Positions 10,264-20,821 of a stretch of DNA of 64,000 nt are shown in pieces; positions within the stretch are counted from its first letter, which is position 1, and each line of letters starts with the position of its first letter. This DNA comes from Candidatus Poribacteria bacterium (GTDB taxonomy: Bacteria; Poribacteria; WGA-4E; PCPOR2b). Location of the stretch: the NCBI GenBank assembly GCA_022822785.1, contig JAJEAL010000103.1, positions 1 through 64,000 of the forward strand, given 5' to 3'. Under the pieces are notes generated by a model, which saw nothing but the letters and a program-made list of their open reading frames with translations, ran no database searches and was not told the origin of the DNA. The translations under genes and the position numbers were made by a program.

Positions 10264-12570
10264 CTATCGGGCTACATAGTCCACGTAAATCGGGCTGCTC
10301 CAGGCCATCTCCATATCCGACTGGACGACCCTTACCCAGTAAGGATTAATACCGGGGTTTGGTGATGGATCCACAAATGAGAATTTAACCTCGCCAGCCT
10401 TCTGTGGTGTGGGTGCCAGTGACATCGTCACCCGCCGATTTAGCCCTCCGATTTCCATCGTCACAGGCCCTTTCTTCAGCTCAGTCAAGTTGATATTGAT
10501 TGCTACTTTCTCCGCCGGGGCGTAGGACATCCGCCTAGGGGGATTAATTCCACTTTCCCCGTAGAGCGGTCCCGTGATCACGGAAGTGTTTACCACCAAC
10601 TCTAGTTCTCCCTCATTTTCTTCGGTTAAATCCAAGGTTATCCCGCTTCGGTAGCCACAGGTCACCGAATACCAGCGCAAGCCGTAATCTTCCACGTCGA
10701 ATACTCGCGAGCGTGGGCTGTCGAACCGGATTTTATCTACGTTTACAACGCGACGACCGGCGACCCTTAGTTTCCCTTCCCAGATCACCCCTGAATAACT
10801 ACTTTTTCGACTGGCTCCCTCCCAGAGGATGCGTACACGGTTGCTATCTACACGGCAATCTCCGGGGTGGTTGTAAATGCGCTCTAGTCCTCGAAATAGC
10901 TCTACCGATTCAAACGGTGCCGTGCCAGCGATAAAGGCGGTAATCTGCGGTTTTTCCGATGTGGTGAATTCTGCTCCCATCAAGTGTCCCGCAGCCTCGG
11001 TGTGCATCAAAATCCGTGCTCCTGTCGTTGCGTAAATGCGTCTCGCGTTATACGCCGACAGCACAGCCGGAATTGTCAATTCGGGCGCGTACACTGCTGC
11101 TAACCCGGCTTTGGCGTAGCGCCGCTGCTGAAAGCCCGGCGTATCGTTTCCTGGACGACCGTTGTGACTGTCACTGCCACCGAAAAAGCCCATTTTATAA
11201 TTTCGCTCAAGTGCCTCGTGCAAAATCCACTCGAACGTCCCATGGTCGGACGTTACCTCTACGGCTGGTTCCAACGCGGGGTCGTGGTAGGTCAAATCGG
11301 AGTGCTCACCACCAACATGAGCGGTAATCACTGTGTCAGAATTCCGGAACGCCTCGTATACATCTTGGATGTGATACAGATCCGTATCAGCGTCCGACTT
11401 GTCTTCCAGTCCTGAGTGGTCGGAGCGCCGGATGGGTTGGTCATGTCGCCGGAAATACACGTTGTGATGCCCACCCCGGCTTGTATTAGCTGACCACTCG
11501 TAACCGGGCAGGGGCACAAACCGCCCGGGTTGGTTGTAGGCGTGTTCTGCTGCTTGTTGTAATGCCCAGTCCCGCTTGGACAGCACATGATCGTTCCGCT
11601 GATAGCCTGCGAAATGGATTGCGGCGACATCCCGGGCGTACTGAAAGAAATCTGAAATTTTTTCCGCCATCGCTATCTGTCCACCGTGAGAATCGCCCCA
11701 GTAGAGGTTATAGGGCACTTTAGTCTCCTCGCATAGAGTTGGATTACTCTGTGCAGCCAACCCCGCTTTTTCATCAACCACTGTCAGTCGGTGAATCCCC
11801 GTCTGCGTAATGGTGCCTCCCTCAATCCACTGTACCCCCTTATTTGTTTCATCGAACGTTAGTCGCTCCGTCGGTACACTCACATCTCCTGACTGAATCG
11901 CTATCGTCCCTCGGTACGCCGCAGCGGGATTTCCCCATATATCCTCCGCCCTAACCTGAATCTGGAACTGCTCTCCCGCAACGACGGTTGATGGTACGGT
12001 CACTACCAGCTTTTCTGCTGTTCCGCCAACGATATTCAGGTGTGGGGGCTCGGGCAGCGTCACCATATTTCCATCGCCGGCACTGTCCACGTCTACCCAG
12101 AAATAGTGTCGTGCCTCTTGAAACGTCTGTGACCGAAAGCCCGGTCCGCCCTCCTGCCGATCTCCGTAGGTCACAGTCACCTGCTCACCCGGTTCAAGTG
12201 CTCGACCATTTACTACCAGCAACACCGAAAGTACACTCTGTACTAGCACCCCTATCCGCGCAGCTTGTGGTGCTTCTATCGTCAGGTAATCTGCACCTGA
12301 CGGATCGTCCATTTGTGGAGTCGCCCGATCCGAATCGGCATCAGTATAAATCCTGATCCGCCCTCCTGTTGCTACACCCTTTTTGCCTACGATATAAGTC
12401 AGCGTCCATGTCCCATAACTCCCGGCTACTACCTCGCCCTGCGGCTCAAGACGCACTTCACCATATAGCCGATGAATGTCTGCATTAACCATGTTCAATT
12501 TTTCTGAGGCATCCATTGTGAAGACAGGATTTTCCTCATTGACGAGAACCGCCGCCTGTTCTTCGGCCAT
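10264..12570 (-). CDS. DUF3604 domain-containing protein (PHP-like metal hydrolase)
   Basis: LYWGDSHGGQIAMAEKISDFFQYARDVA, LPGYEWSANTSRGGHHNVYFR, GFFGGSDSHNGRPG. Confidence 0.8.
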   Translation of the reverse strand: MAEEQAAVLVNEENPVFTMDASEKLNMVNADIHRLYGEVRLEPQGEVVAGSYGTWTLTYIVGKKGVATGGRIRIYTDADSDRATPQMDDPSGADYLTIEAPQAARIGVLVQSVLSVLLVVNGRALEPGEQVTVTYGDRQEGGPGFRSQTFQEARHYFWVDVDSAGDGNMVTLPEPPHLNIVGGTAEKLVVTVPSTVVAGEQFQIQVRAEDIWGNPAAAYRGTIAIQSGDVSVPTERLTFDETNKGVQWIEGGTITQTGIHRLTVVDEKAGLAAQSNPTLCEETKVPYNLYWGDSHGGQIAMAEKISDFFQYARDVAAIHFAGYQRNDHVLSKRDWALQQAAEHAYNQPGRFVPLPGYEWSANTSRGGHHNVYFRRHDQPIRRSDHSGLEDKSDADTDLYHIQDVYEAFRNSDTVITAHVGGEHSDLTYHDPALEPAVEVTSDHGTFEWILHEALERNYKMGFFGGSDSHNGRPGNDTPGFQQRRYAKAGLAAVYAPELTIPAVLSAYNARRIYATTGARILMHTEAAGHLMGAEFTTSEKPQITAFIAGTAPFESVELFRGLERIYNHPGDCRVDSNRVRILWEGASRKSSYSGVIWEGKLRVAGRRVVNVDKIRFDSPRSRVFDVEDYGLRWYSVTCGYRSGITLDLTEENEGELELVVNTSVITGPLYGESGINPPRRMSYAPAEKVAININLTELKKGPVTMEIGGLNRRVTMSLAPTPQKAGEVKFSFVDPSPNPGINPYWVRVVQSDMEMAWSSPIYVDYVAR

Positions 12571-12906
12571 TAAGAATTGGCTCCTCTCCGGATTGTTTTC
12601 GATACATCGTGATTGGTTTGTTCCAGTTGTCTAGTTTACTAGTTTATATGTGCGCTAACTCCTCATTACTCTCTGCTTTGGCGCGAACATCTGTCACTGA
12701 AACATTACCTTACTATCCTTCGCTGCCGGTGGTTTTAATCGGTGAAGCGATGCCATTCTTATATCACAATTTTGTTCAGCACGTCAACAGAAAAGCATCA
12801 TACGTTCCTTGCTTTGACTTTTTGTTTCCTCCTTTTGGGGCAGATATGCTATTATGTTACTCCGCTAGTAACCTCACATCCATTATACGGAATTAAGGAG
12901 TTCTTT

Positions 12907-14013
12907 ATGTCAAATCAATCGAAAATTGAAGATAGTGGATCTCAAATCAGAATCACTGCACTACACGCCTTCCCCATGGGTGTCAAAGCCTATGTCAAGA
13001 TTGAGACCAATATGGGAGTGACGGGTTGGGGCGAGATAAACAACATGGAAAACAATGTTACCTGCCGCCTCGCCGAATCGCTCTCCGAGATTATTATCGG
13101 TGAAAACCCGACTCGCATTGAGCATCATTGGCAACGACTGTTTCGCGCCCACCGAAACATCCGCGGAGGCGGATTGATGGTGCATACCATCTCCGCAATT
13201 GACATGGCGTTGTGGGACATCGCCGGTAAACTCTGGAATGTTCCTGTCTACCGTCTACTCGGCGGTCCTTGCCGCGACAAAGTATGGAAGTATCCCAGTC
13301 CCAAAGCTATCAAAACAGGCCCTGGCGGTTCTAAACCATTTGCCGGAACACCTGTGGAGATCGAGGAGTTGGTTCAGAGAGTACGGGAAGCACGTGAGAA
13401 GGTAGGACCTGATGGGGCTGTGATGTTCGATGCACATAGTTGCCTGCCGCCTCCCATTGTGAAGCAATTCGCGAGCTACCTAAAGGCCGATGATCTGCTT
13501 TTCTTGGAAGAAGCATGGGTGCCCGGTAACATTGAAGTAATGCGGAAGATTCGCGAATCGGTTCCCGTCCCGCTAGCAACAGGAGAGCGCGATCGGACTA
13601 TCTGGGAGGTCCGTGAAATTCTCGAAGCGCAGGTAATTGACATCCTGCAACCCGACTGTGGGCACGGTGGGGGCATCACCCAAATGAAGAAGGTTGCAGC
13701 CCTTGCAGAAGCCCATCACGTCCCGCTTGCACCGCACTGCACAATGTCGTATCTCGGTTTAACCGCCAGCCTACATGTGGCAGCATCCGTCCCATTTTTC
13801 TTAATACATGAAGGTTACGAAGGTGTCTTGCCGGAAGGTGTGGCACGCAAGACATGGGAGATGGATGAAGAAGGCTATGTGTCCTTACCAGAGGGTCCCG
13901 GTTTAGGCATTGAGGTCGATGAGGCGATGGTGATTGAGGTCGGACAAGATCCTGAACGTAGGTTTACCTGGCCTGATAGTCGATTGAAGGATGGTTCAGT
14001 CGCAGATTATTAG
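12907..14013 (+). CDS. mandelate racemase / muconate lactonizing enzyme family protein (enolase superfamily)
   Basis: AIDMALWDIAGKLWNVPVYRLLGG, LFLEEAWVPGN, DILQPDCGHGGGITQMKKVAALAEAH; AAGGAG RBS before ATG 12907. Confidence 0.9.
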   Translation: MSNQSKIEDSGSQIRITALHAFPMGVKAYVKIETNMGVTGWGEINNMENNVTCRLAESLSEIIIGENPTRIEHHWQRLFRAHRNIRGGGLMVHTISAIDMALWDIAGKLWNVPVYRLLGGPCRDKVWKYPSPKAIKTGPGGSKPFAGTPVEIEELVQRVREAREKVGPDGAVMFDAHSCLPPPIVKQFASYLKADDLLFLEEAWVPGNIEVMRKIRESVPVPLATGERDRTIWEVREILEAQVIDILQPDCGHGGGITQMKKVAALAEAHHVPLAPHCTMSYLGLTASLHVAASVPFFLIHEGYEGVLPEGVARKTWEMDEEGYVSLPEGPGLGIEVDEAMVIEVGQDPERRFTWPDSRLKDGSVADY

Positions 14014-14055
14014 ACGTAGTTAAATCCTTATTGATTTGTTACAGAGAGGTGTGTG

Positions 14056-15144
14056 ATGAAAGTAACTTCGGTTGAAAGTTTCCGTGTTGAAGTCCCAATC
14101 TCTGATGAGGAACGGCAGAAGAGATACTACAATTCTTCGGCGATTACCAGGGTCCATACCGATGAAGGAATCACGGGCTACGCGTTCGAGGCCGTAGATG
14201 TCGATGCTGTCAGCCAACTCTTAGTGGGGAGCGATCCATTTCAGATTGAACAACATCTCGAAGCTGGCTTAGATAAGTGGTTCGGCGCAGAAAACGCGCT
14301 TTGGGATATCGTAGGCAAAGCCGCGGGTCTTCCCCTGCACAAGCTAATGGGCGCCTATCGCGATGAGATTCCGCTATATCTGACCTGTGTTTGGCCTGGC
14401 GCAGCGGATCAGACTGACGTGACACCACATCAACAGGCTGAGGATGTATTGCGATATTCAGAGCAAGGGTGGAAAGCGGTCAAAATTCGCATCTTCCGCC
14501 CGGATCTGATGGAGGATGTCGAAGCCATCCGATTAATCCGCGAACGGGTTGGCGGACCCGATAAAATAGAGGTGATGGTGGACAGAACGGGGCAATATTC
14601 GGGCACCTCTTGGGATTATGATACCGCACTTCGTGCCGCTATGGCGTTGGAAGAGGTCGATGCTACTTGGCTGGAAGAACCGTTCACTCGTGGCGATATA
14701 CACCTTCATGCACGCCTACGAGCAGAAACAGACATCGCTATCACCGGCGGAGAGCATCAACCGGAAGAAGTGTATCGTGGATATGTTCAAGGGGAAGCAT
14801 TTGATATTGTGCAACCCCATTGCGCCAATCTAATCACTACCCTAAAAAAGGTGGCGAGTATGTCTGAGCTATTCGGCATGGAATGTATTTTTCACGGATC
14901 GCACGGAATGGACTTAATCTATTCGCTACAAGTTGCTGCAACCATCCGCACATGCCGGATGCAGGAATTGGTCTACACGACTCCGCCAATCCGGCCTGAG
15001 GATGCTTGGTCTCCTTTGAACAAACTTGTCAAAGCCGACACGTTGTACGCAGTGAAAGATGGCTGCGTTCAGATTCCACAAGCGCCGGGGATGGGGATAG
15101 AACTTGATGAGGACGCGATTGAGCGATATCGGGTTGATGGGTAA
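14056..15144 (+). CDS. mandelate racemase / muconate lactonizing enzyme family protein (second, divergent paralogue)
   Basis: ENALWDIVGKAAGLPLHKLMGA, TWLEEPFTRGD, AITGGEHQPEEVYRGYV, DIVQPHCANLITTLKKVASMSE. Confidence 0.87.
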   Translation: MKVTSVESFRVEVPISDEERQKRYYNSSAITRVHTDEGITGYAFEAVDVDAVSQLLVGSDPFQIEQHLEAGLDKWFGAENALWDIVGKAAGLPLHKLMGAYRDEIPLYLTCVWPGAADQTDVTPHQQAEDVLRYSEQGWKAVKIRIFRPDLMEDVEAIRLIRERVGGPDKIEVMVDRTGQYSGTSWDYDTALRAAMALEEVDATWLEEPFTRGDIHLHARLRAETDIAITGGEHQPEEVYRGYVQGEAFDIVQPHCANLITTLKKVASMSELFGMECIFHGSHGMDLIYSLQVAATIRTCRMQELVYTTPPIRPEDAWSPLNKLVKADTLYAVKDGCVQIPQAPGMGIELDEDAIERYRVDG

Positions 15145-15192
15145 CAAGCATGAGGGAAAACGCTTAACATTATGGGGAGGAGGATAGACGCA

Positions 15193-15987
15193 ATGACGAA
15201 TCGTTTTGGCTTTAATGCTTCAGACCAACCGATTGAGGATTCGATTCGCTGGGCAGCCGAGAATGGTTTTCGGTACATCGACTTCCAGGCAGATATGCCC
15301 CCGAATGACATTGCTTCATTCGATACTGCTCGTATCAAGAATGTGCGAGATCTCTGCGAGACGCACGGTATTGCCATTGGCCTCCATCCGTCGTCCGCAA
15401 TAAATAGCGCCGAGTATGTGCCTATCATGGCGGAGGCGGTAGACGAATACCTGTTTGCGAACCTCGACTTGGCTGCCCAACTAGGATGCGGTTGGCTCGT
15501 TGGTCACGGAGGATATCATTTCGGTGATGTCCTACACCGGCGGGAAATGGCGGTTCAACGGATGAAGCGATTGGTGGACAGAGCAGAGCAAACAAAGGTC
15601 CCCATCTTCTTCGAGAACCACAACAAAGAACCTGAACATGCTGAAATGCACTACCTCCCGCATAACGTCGAAGAGACACAGTGGTTCTTCGACGCGATTC
15701 AATCACCCTACTTTCAGTGGGCGTTTAATGTTGCGCATGGTCATCTTGTCCCCGAAGGTTGGCAAGGCTTTCTTGATGTCTTTGGTGTGGAGAATATCGG
15801 TCAGATACGTCTCAATGACAACAGAGGTGATTATGAGGTGCATCTCGTCCCCGGTGAAGGAACTATTGACTTTGAAGCGTTGTTTGCAAGATTGAAATCA
15901 GATGGCTATTCCGGGTGGTTCAGTCTCGGTTTTGGTAACGATGCTGATAAAGTACGGGTGCGGGATTGGTTTGCAACGTTAGTGTGA
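15193..15987 (+). CDS. xylose isomerase-like TIM-barrel protein (sugar phosphate isomerase/epimerase)
   Basis: GFRYIDFQADMP..., VPIFFENHNKEP, FNVAHGHLVPEGW, RLNDNRGDYEVHLVPGEGTIDFEALF. Confidence 0.82.
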   Translation: MTNRFGFNASDQPIEDSIRWAAENGFRYIDFQADMPPNDIASFDTARIKNVRDLCETHGIAIGLHPSSAINSAEYVPIMAEAVDEYLFANLDLAAQLGCGWLVGHGGYHFGDVLHRREMAVQRMKRLVDRAEQTKVPIFFENHNKEPEHAEMHYLPHNVEETQWFFDAIQSPYFQWAFNVAHGHLVPEGWQGFLDVFGVENIGQIRLNDNRGDYEVHLVPGEGTIDFEALFARLKSDGYSGWFSLGFGNDADKVRVRDWFATLV

Positions 15988-16142
15988 CTCAATCAACTCT
16001 TCATCTTACCCTGTTCTTCTCGTGAAGTCTCGTTGGTTGGACTTCCTAGCGCAACGGCGGCGCTGAGCTAATGGACACATAGCTGTCGCGTTTCTTGCTT
16101 TTTACGTTTTGCACTATCTTTTGGTATATCCCCATTTTTTTC

Positions 16143-16171
16143 TTGACAGTTAGGGGTCTGAATGCTAACAT
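16143..16171 (+). promoter_or_regulatory. sigma70-type promoter for tRNA-Pro
   Basis: TTGACA - 17 bp - TAACAT, about 32 bp upstream of the tRNA. Confidence 0.6.
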
Positions 16172-16202
16172 TTACGCGTATTGTATCTGAATAAATTATG
16201 GT

Positions 16203-16276
16203 CGGGGCGTAGCGCAGTCCGGAAGCGTGCTTGAATGGGGTTCAAGAGGTCGCTGGTTCAAATCCAGTCGCCCCGA
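16203..16276 (+). tRNA. tRNA-Pro (anticodon GGG)
   Basis: Manual cloverleaf: CGGGGCG/CGCCCCG acceptor, D arm GCGC/GCGT, anticodon arm CTTGA-ATGGGGT-TCAAG, T arm GCTGG-TTCAAAT-CCAGT; CCA not encoded. Confidence 0.93.
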
Positions 16277-16294
16277 TTTAATAGAGAGGTAGTA

Positions 16295-17614
16295 GTGGAT
16301 AACAGTATCAATGTGGGGCTTCTTGGTTGGGGCACCGTGGGTACGGGTGTCTCCAAAATTTTGCTCAATCAAAATAATCTTATTGAACTGAATGCCGGAA
16401 TCAAACTTCGTCTAACCAAAATTGCGAAACGTACGTTACCGGCCTCCCGTTCCGGGGTAGAAATAGCCCCGGCTTGTTTGACAACCAATCCCGCTGAAGT
16501 TGTAGAGAATCCCGACATCGATATAGTTGTGGAGTTAATGGGCGGGACAGATGAAGCGCGGCTCCTAGTTGCACAAGCTATTCGCAATGGAAAGCATGTG
16601 GTGACCGCGAATAAAGCGTTGTTGGCAGCACACGGGTTTGAGCTTTTCCAACTGGCTGATGTGCATAACGTTAGCTTGAACTTCGAGGCGAGTGCAGCTG
16701 GAGGCATCCCAATAATCAAAACCCTACGGGAAAGCTTCGCAGCGAACCGCATCCACTCAATTTACGGCATCATCAATGGCACCTGCAACTACATCTTGAC
16801 GGAGATGCACGAGAGCGAAGTCGATTTTGACGACGTGCTGAAAGATGCCCAAGCCAAAGGGTATGCTGAAGCGGATCCGACGTTTGATGTTGAAGGGATT
16901 GATGCCGCACATAAATTGACCCTCCTTACTTCCCTTGCTTACGGTTTCGCTATGCCGATGGAGGGGGTCTACACGGAAGGCATCACACATATCACGCCAA
17001 ATGAAATTCAGTATGCTCGTGAACTCGGATATGTAATCAAACTCCTTGCTATTGCAAAACTGAATCAGGGCCGGGTTGAAACCCGTGTCCACCCGACATT
17101 GGTGCCCGAGCGTAGTATGCTTGCAAATGTTGGCGGTGCGTTCAATACGGTCTGTGTCATCGGCGATGCGGTTGGTCCAACCCTGTTCTATGGTCAAGGC
17201 GCTGGTGAAATGCCAACGGCCAGCGCCGTTGTCGCAGATATTATTGATGCTGCAAAATCAATCAGCGGCAAGGTTCGCGCTCAGGTGCCGCGCGGTTGGC
17301 TTTCCGGCTCACAAGCTAACATTTCGCTTTGTCCTATTGACGATGTTCAAACGCGTTACTATGTCCGTCTTGTTGTCCTAGATCAGCCCGGGGTGCTAGC
17401 ACAGATTAGCAATATCCTCGGGGAACACCATATAAGCATTGCATCTGTTATTCAAAAGGAACGTCATGAAGTTGATGATACTGCTTCAATTGTTATGGTA
17501 ACGCACAAGGCAGTTGAGAAAAACATGCAGATAGCAATCCGAGAGATTGATACGCTTGATGTCGTCAAAGGGACGAGCCGACTAATCCGCATTGAAGAGG
17601 AAGTTGCATTTTAA
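16295..17614 (+). CDS. hom: homoserine dehydrogenase
   Basis: GLLGWGTVGTGV, TANKALLAAHG, GIINGTCNYILTEM, YAEADPTFDVEGIDAAHKL, C-terminal ACT domain; GTG start at 16295, so the longer ORF (16235) would overlap the tRNA. Confidence 0.95.
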   Translation: MDNSINVGLLGWGTVGTGVSKILLNQNNLIELNAGIKLRLTKIAKRTLPASRSGVEIAPACLTTNPAEVVENPDIDIVVELMGGTDEARLLVAQAIRNGKHVVTANKALLAAHGFELFQLADVHNVSLNFEASAAGGIPIIKTLRESFAANRIHSIYGIINGTCNYILTEMHESEVDFDDVLKDAQAKGYAEADPTFDVEGIDAAHKLTLLTSLAYGFAMPMEGVYTEGITHITPNEIQYARELGYVIKLLAIAKLNQGRVETRVHPTLVPERSMLANVGGAFNTVCVIGDAVGPTLFYGQGAGEMPTASAVVADIIDAAKSISGKVRAQVPRGWLSGSQANISLCPIDDVQTRYYVRLVVLDQPGVLAQISNILGEHHISIASVIQKERHEVDDTASIVMVTHKAVEKNMQIAIREIDTLDVVKGTSRLIRIEEEVAF

Positions 17615-17628
17615 GGAAATCCCAGCGA

Positions 17629-18690
17629 ATGATTTGGAAGGGTGTAATTCCTCACTACCGCGCATATTTACCGGTCACATCGGAAACCCCGATTATTACG
17701 CTTAAAGAAGGGAATACGCCCCTCATTGAGGCAACAAACTTAAATGAGGTACTCGGTGGCGACCTGCATATCTATCTGAAGTACGAAGGACTAAATCCGA
17801 CAAGCTCCTTTAAAGATCGTGGGATGACGGTCGCTATCTCTAAAGCGATTGAGGATGGTGCCCAAGCGGTGATGTGTGCGTCAACAGGTAACACGTCGGC
17901 GTCTGCTGCTGCCTATGCTGCCAAAGCGAAATTGAGATGCATTGTGCTCGTGCCCAAGGGTGAAATTGCGCTTGGAAAATTGGCACAGGCTTTGATGCAC
18001 GGCGCGAAGGTACTTGCGGTTGATGGAAACTTCGATAAGGCACTCCAACTCGTACGCGATATTACCGAAAAGCACCTAGTTCATCTAGTCAATTCGCTGA
18101 ACCCGTTTCGTATTGAGGGACAAAAAACAGCTGCTTTTGAGATTGTCGATCACCTCGGTTTTGTTCCGGATTATCAAGCAATGCCTGTCGGCAACGCCGG
18201 GAATATTACCGCTTATTGGAAGGGATACCAGGAATATTACGGCTGCGGTAAGATAGATAACCTGCCGAAGATGCTTGGCTTTCAGGCGTACCGAGCTGCC
18301 CCGATAGTTTTAGGATATCCTATTGAGAAGCCCCAGACGGTCGCGAGTGCAATTAAGATTGGTAATCCTGCAAGTTGGTTGAGTGCCGAACAAGCGCGCG
18401 ACGAATCTAAAGGCTTAATCGATCGGGTGTCGGACGATGAAATCCTGCAAGCTTATCAGATGCTGGCACGATTAGAAGGATTGTTTGTCGAACCTGCTTC
18501 AGCAGCGTCTGTTGCTGGCGTCATCAAATTGAATCAGCGCGGGTATTTCCACCCCGGCTCCACAATCGTTTGCATCCTGACCGGACACGGTTTGAAAGAT
18601 CCGGACACCGCACTAGGGGAAATCGGGGGAGAGTCAACCACAGTACCTGCGAGTGAAGATGCAATCCTGAAATATGTTTATGAAGCGTGA
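17629..18690 (+). CDS. thrC: threonine synthase
   Basis: EGNTPLIEATNL, NPTSSFKDRGMTVAISKA, ASTGNTSASAAAYAAKA; immediately after hom. Confidence 0.95.
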   Translation: MIWKGVIPHYRAYLPVTSETPIITLKEGNTPLIEATNLNEVLGGDLHIYLKYEGLNPTSSFKDRGMTVAISKAIEDGAQAVMCASTGNTSASAAAYAAKAKLRCIVLVPKGEIALGKLAQALMHGAKVLAVDGNFDKALQLVRDITEKHLVHLVNSLNPFRIEGQKTAAFEIVDHLGFVPDYQAMPVGNAGNITAYWKGYQEYYGCGKIDNLPKMLGFQAYRAAPIVLGYPIEKPQTVASAIKIGNPASWLSAEQARDESKGLIDRVSDDEILQAYQMLARLEGLFVEPASAASVAGVIKLNQRGYFHPGSTIVCILTGHGLKDPDTALGEIGGESTTVPASEDAILKYVYEA

Positions 18691-18752
18691 AACGCAATCT
18701 CTATCGAATGCTTGATTTTCCCTGATACAAAGGTGCGAAAGAGGAAGTAAGC

Positions 18753-19976
18753 GTGGGAATCATTGTCCAAAAATTTGGTGGGAGTTCCGTCGCGGATGCT
18801 ACAAAAATCAAAAATGTTGCCAAGCGAATCGCACTTGCACGTGAGGGTGGACACGCTGTCGTGGTCGCTGTGTCTGCGATGGGAGACACAACTGACAGCC
18901 TAATTCGGCTTGCCCATGAGATCTCGGTAGATCCCCCTGAACGGGAACTCGATATGCTACTGTCTACCGGTGAACAGGTCTCGATTGCCCTGTTAGCGAT
19001 GGCGGTTTCAGAACTTGGACATCAAGCGATCTCTCTCACAGGAACGCAGGTTGGTATCATCACCAACGGCTTTTATAGCGATGCTCGAATTAAGAGTATC
19101 AACAAAGAGCGTATCCTGTCGGAACTTGACTGTGGGCGGATTGTGATACTAGCTGGCTTTCAGGGGGTAACCATCGATAATGAGATTACTACCCTCGGAC
19201 GGGGTGCGTCGGATACTACCGCTGTTGCTATCGCCGCAACGTTAGGCGCCGATCGTTGTGACATTTATACGGATGTAGAGGGTGTCTACACAGCAGATCC
19301 ACGTGTTGTTCCAAACGCCCGAAAGCACAATCAGATTACCCATGATGAAATGCTTGAGATGGCGCGGCTTGGTGCGAGGGTTTTGCACTCCCGATGCGTA
19401 GAGCTTGCGAAGAAATTTAATGTTCACCTTTGCGTCCGTTCTAGTTTCAGTGAAGCCGAGGGCACGTTGGTGGTAAAGGAAAGTGAGATGATAGAAGAAG
19501 TTGTCGTCAGCGCGGTGACGTCTGATAAAGACCAGGCAAAGGTATCGCTGCTCGGTGTCCCTGACAAGCCAGGAATTGCGGCACGTATTTTTCAGGTAGT
19601 TGCTGATGCACATATCAGTATTGATATGGTTATTCAGACAACAAATCCGCGAGGGACAGCCGATATATCGTTTACGGTTGCTGAAAAAGACCTACAAGCA
19701 ACGATCGGGATTATCGAAGAACTTAAGAGCGAAATTGGTTTTGTTAGCGTTAGTCCCGATAAAAATATTGCACAGGTGTCATTGGTCGGGATTGGGATGA
19801 AGAGCCATGTGGGGATCGCTGCACGGATGTTCCAAGCGCTCGCTGACGCCGATATTAATATTCAGATGATTAGCTCCTCGGAAATCACAATTTCTTGTGT
19901 GATTGATGAGAGTGAAACGGAACGTGCTGTGCGTACAATTCACGATCGATTTGAACTTGGAGGCGCCGCTTCGTGA
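18753..19976 (+). CDS. lysC: aspartate kinase
   Basis: VQKFGGSSVADATKIKNVAKRIA, TLGRGASDTTAVAIAATLGADRCDIYTDVEGVYTADPR, two C-terminal ACT domains. Confidence 0.96.
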   Translation: MGIIVQKFGGSSVADATKIKNVAKRIALAREGGHAVVVAVSAMGDTTDSLIRLAHEISVDPPERELDMLLSTGEQVSIALLAMAVSELGHQAISLTGTQVGIITNGFYSDARIKSINKERILSELDCGRIVILAGFQGVTIDNEITTLGRGASDTTAVAIAATLGADRCDIYTDVEGVYTADPRVVPNARKHNQITHDEMLEMARLGARVLHSRCVELAKKFNVHLCVRSSFSEAEGTLVVKESEMIEEVVVSAVTSDKDQAKVSLLGVPDKPGIAARIFQVVADAHISIDMVIQTTNPRGTADISFTVAEKDLQATIGIIEELKSEIGFVSVSPDKNIAQVSLVGIGMKSHVGIAARMFQALADADINIQMISSSEITISCVIDESETERAVRTIHDRFELGGAAS

Positions 19977-20518
19977 AAACGCTTGAATTCGTTGTCAGAG
20001 ATATCCCTGAGGACAAAATCGCACGACATGAGGTTTCGGTGCCTCCCGCGGAAGTTGACTTAGAATTAGAGGAGATACAACTTCTTGGCGAGATTCATGG
20101 ACAGATCCAGCTTTCACGCCATGTGCAAGATGTTTATGTGAAAGGGAGCTTTTCAGCATCGGTTGAGGCAGAATGCCGTTGCTGTCTTGAACCAGTTGTT
20201 GCGGACATTTCAGGGGATATAGAAGTTCAGTTCTCTCCAACAGATATGGCTATCCCATCAGATCCGTGGCAGATTGATACTGGTGAGCGGCACTATTTGG
20301 GAGATACCATTGATTTGTCTGAGGAGGTTCGGCAAAGCCTTACGCTTGAAATTCCTAATTGGTCTCTCTGTTCGGAGACCTGCAAAGGGCTCTGTCCACA
20401 ATGCGGAGAGAATCTCAATGTCACTGACTGCGGTTGTGATGTCCCCGAAGAGGCCTCCTCTCCGTTTGCTGCTTTGGCAGACCTATTAGATCGCTCTGAT
20501 CGCACGCTTGAAAGCTAA
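19973..20518 (+). CDS. YceD/DUF177 family protein
   Basis: CRCCLEPV ... CSETCKGLCPQCGENLNVTDCGC cysteine motifs; directly upstream of rpmF; 4-bp overlap with lysC. Confidence 0.88.
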   Translation: MKTLEFVVRDIPEDKIARHEVSVPPAEVDLELEEIQLLGEIHGQIQLSRHVQDVYVKGSFSASVEAECRCCLEPVVADISGDIEVQFSPTDMAIPSDPWQIDTGERHYLGDTIDLSEEVRQSLTLEIPNWSLCSETCKGLCPQCGENLNVTDCGCDVPEEASSPFAALADLLDRSDRTLES

Positions 20519-20567
20519 TTTCTTCATTCTAAAATATACAATCTATACGGCAATAAGGAGATGAACT

Positions 20568-20753
20568 ATGGCACATCCAAAACGTCGAACTTCAAAATCA
20601 AAAAAACGGATGCGAAGAAGCCACCATGCACTTGGAGAAAAATTTGTATCAATATGTCCTCACTGCTCTGAAACAATCTTATCTCATCGTGTGTGCCGAA
20701 GCTGTGGATACTATAACGGTCGGGTTGTGGTGAAAACGGCTGAAGAAGCCTAA
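20568..20753 (+). CDS. rpmF: 50S ribosomal protein L32
   Basis: MAHPKRRTSKSKKRMRRSHHAL...CPHCSETILSHRVCRSCGYYNGR. Confidence 0.97.
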   Translation: MAHPKRRTSKSKKRMRRSHHALGEKFVSICPHCSETILSHRVCRSCGYYNGRVVVKTAEEA

Positions 20754-20821
20754 TCCAATGATATAACCAGCTTCAATCGAGAGATTGAATAACGGTGCAA
20801 ACCAAAAAGGATGCTATCATA

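Noticed and set aside
16235-16294. N-terminal extension of the homoserine dehydrogenase ORF (MGFKRSLVQIQSPRFNRE...)
   Set aside because: These codons lie in the tRNA-Pro gene; GTG 16295 with an upstream GAGAGG is the plausible start.
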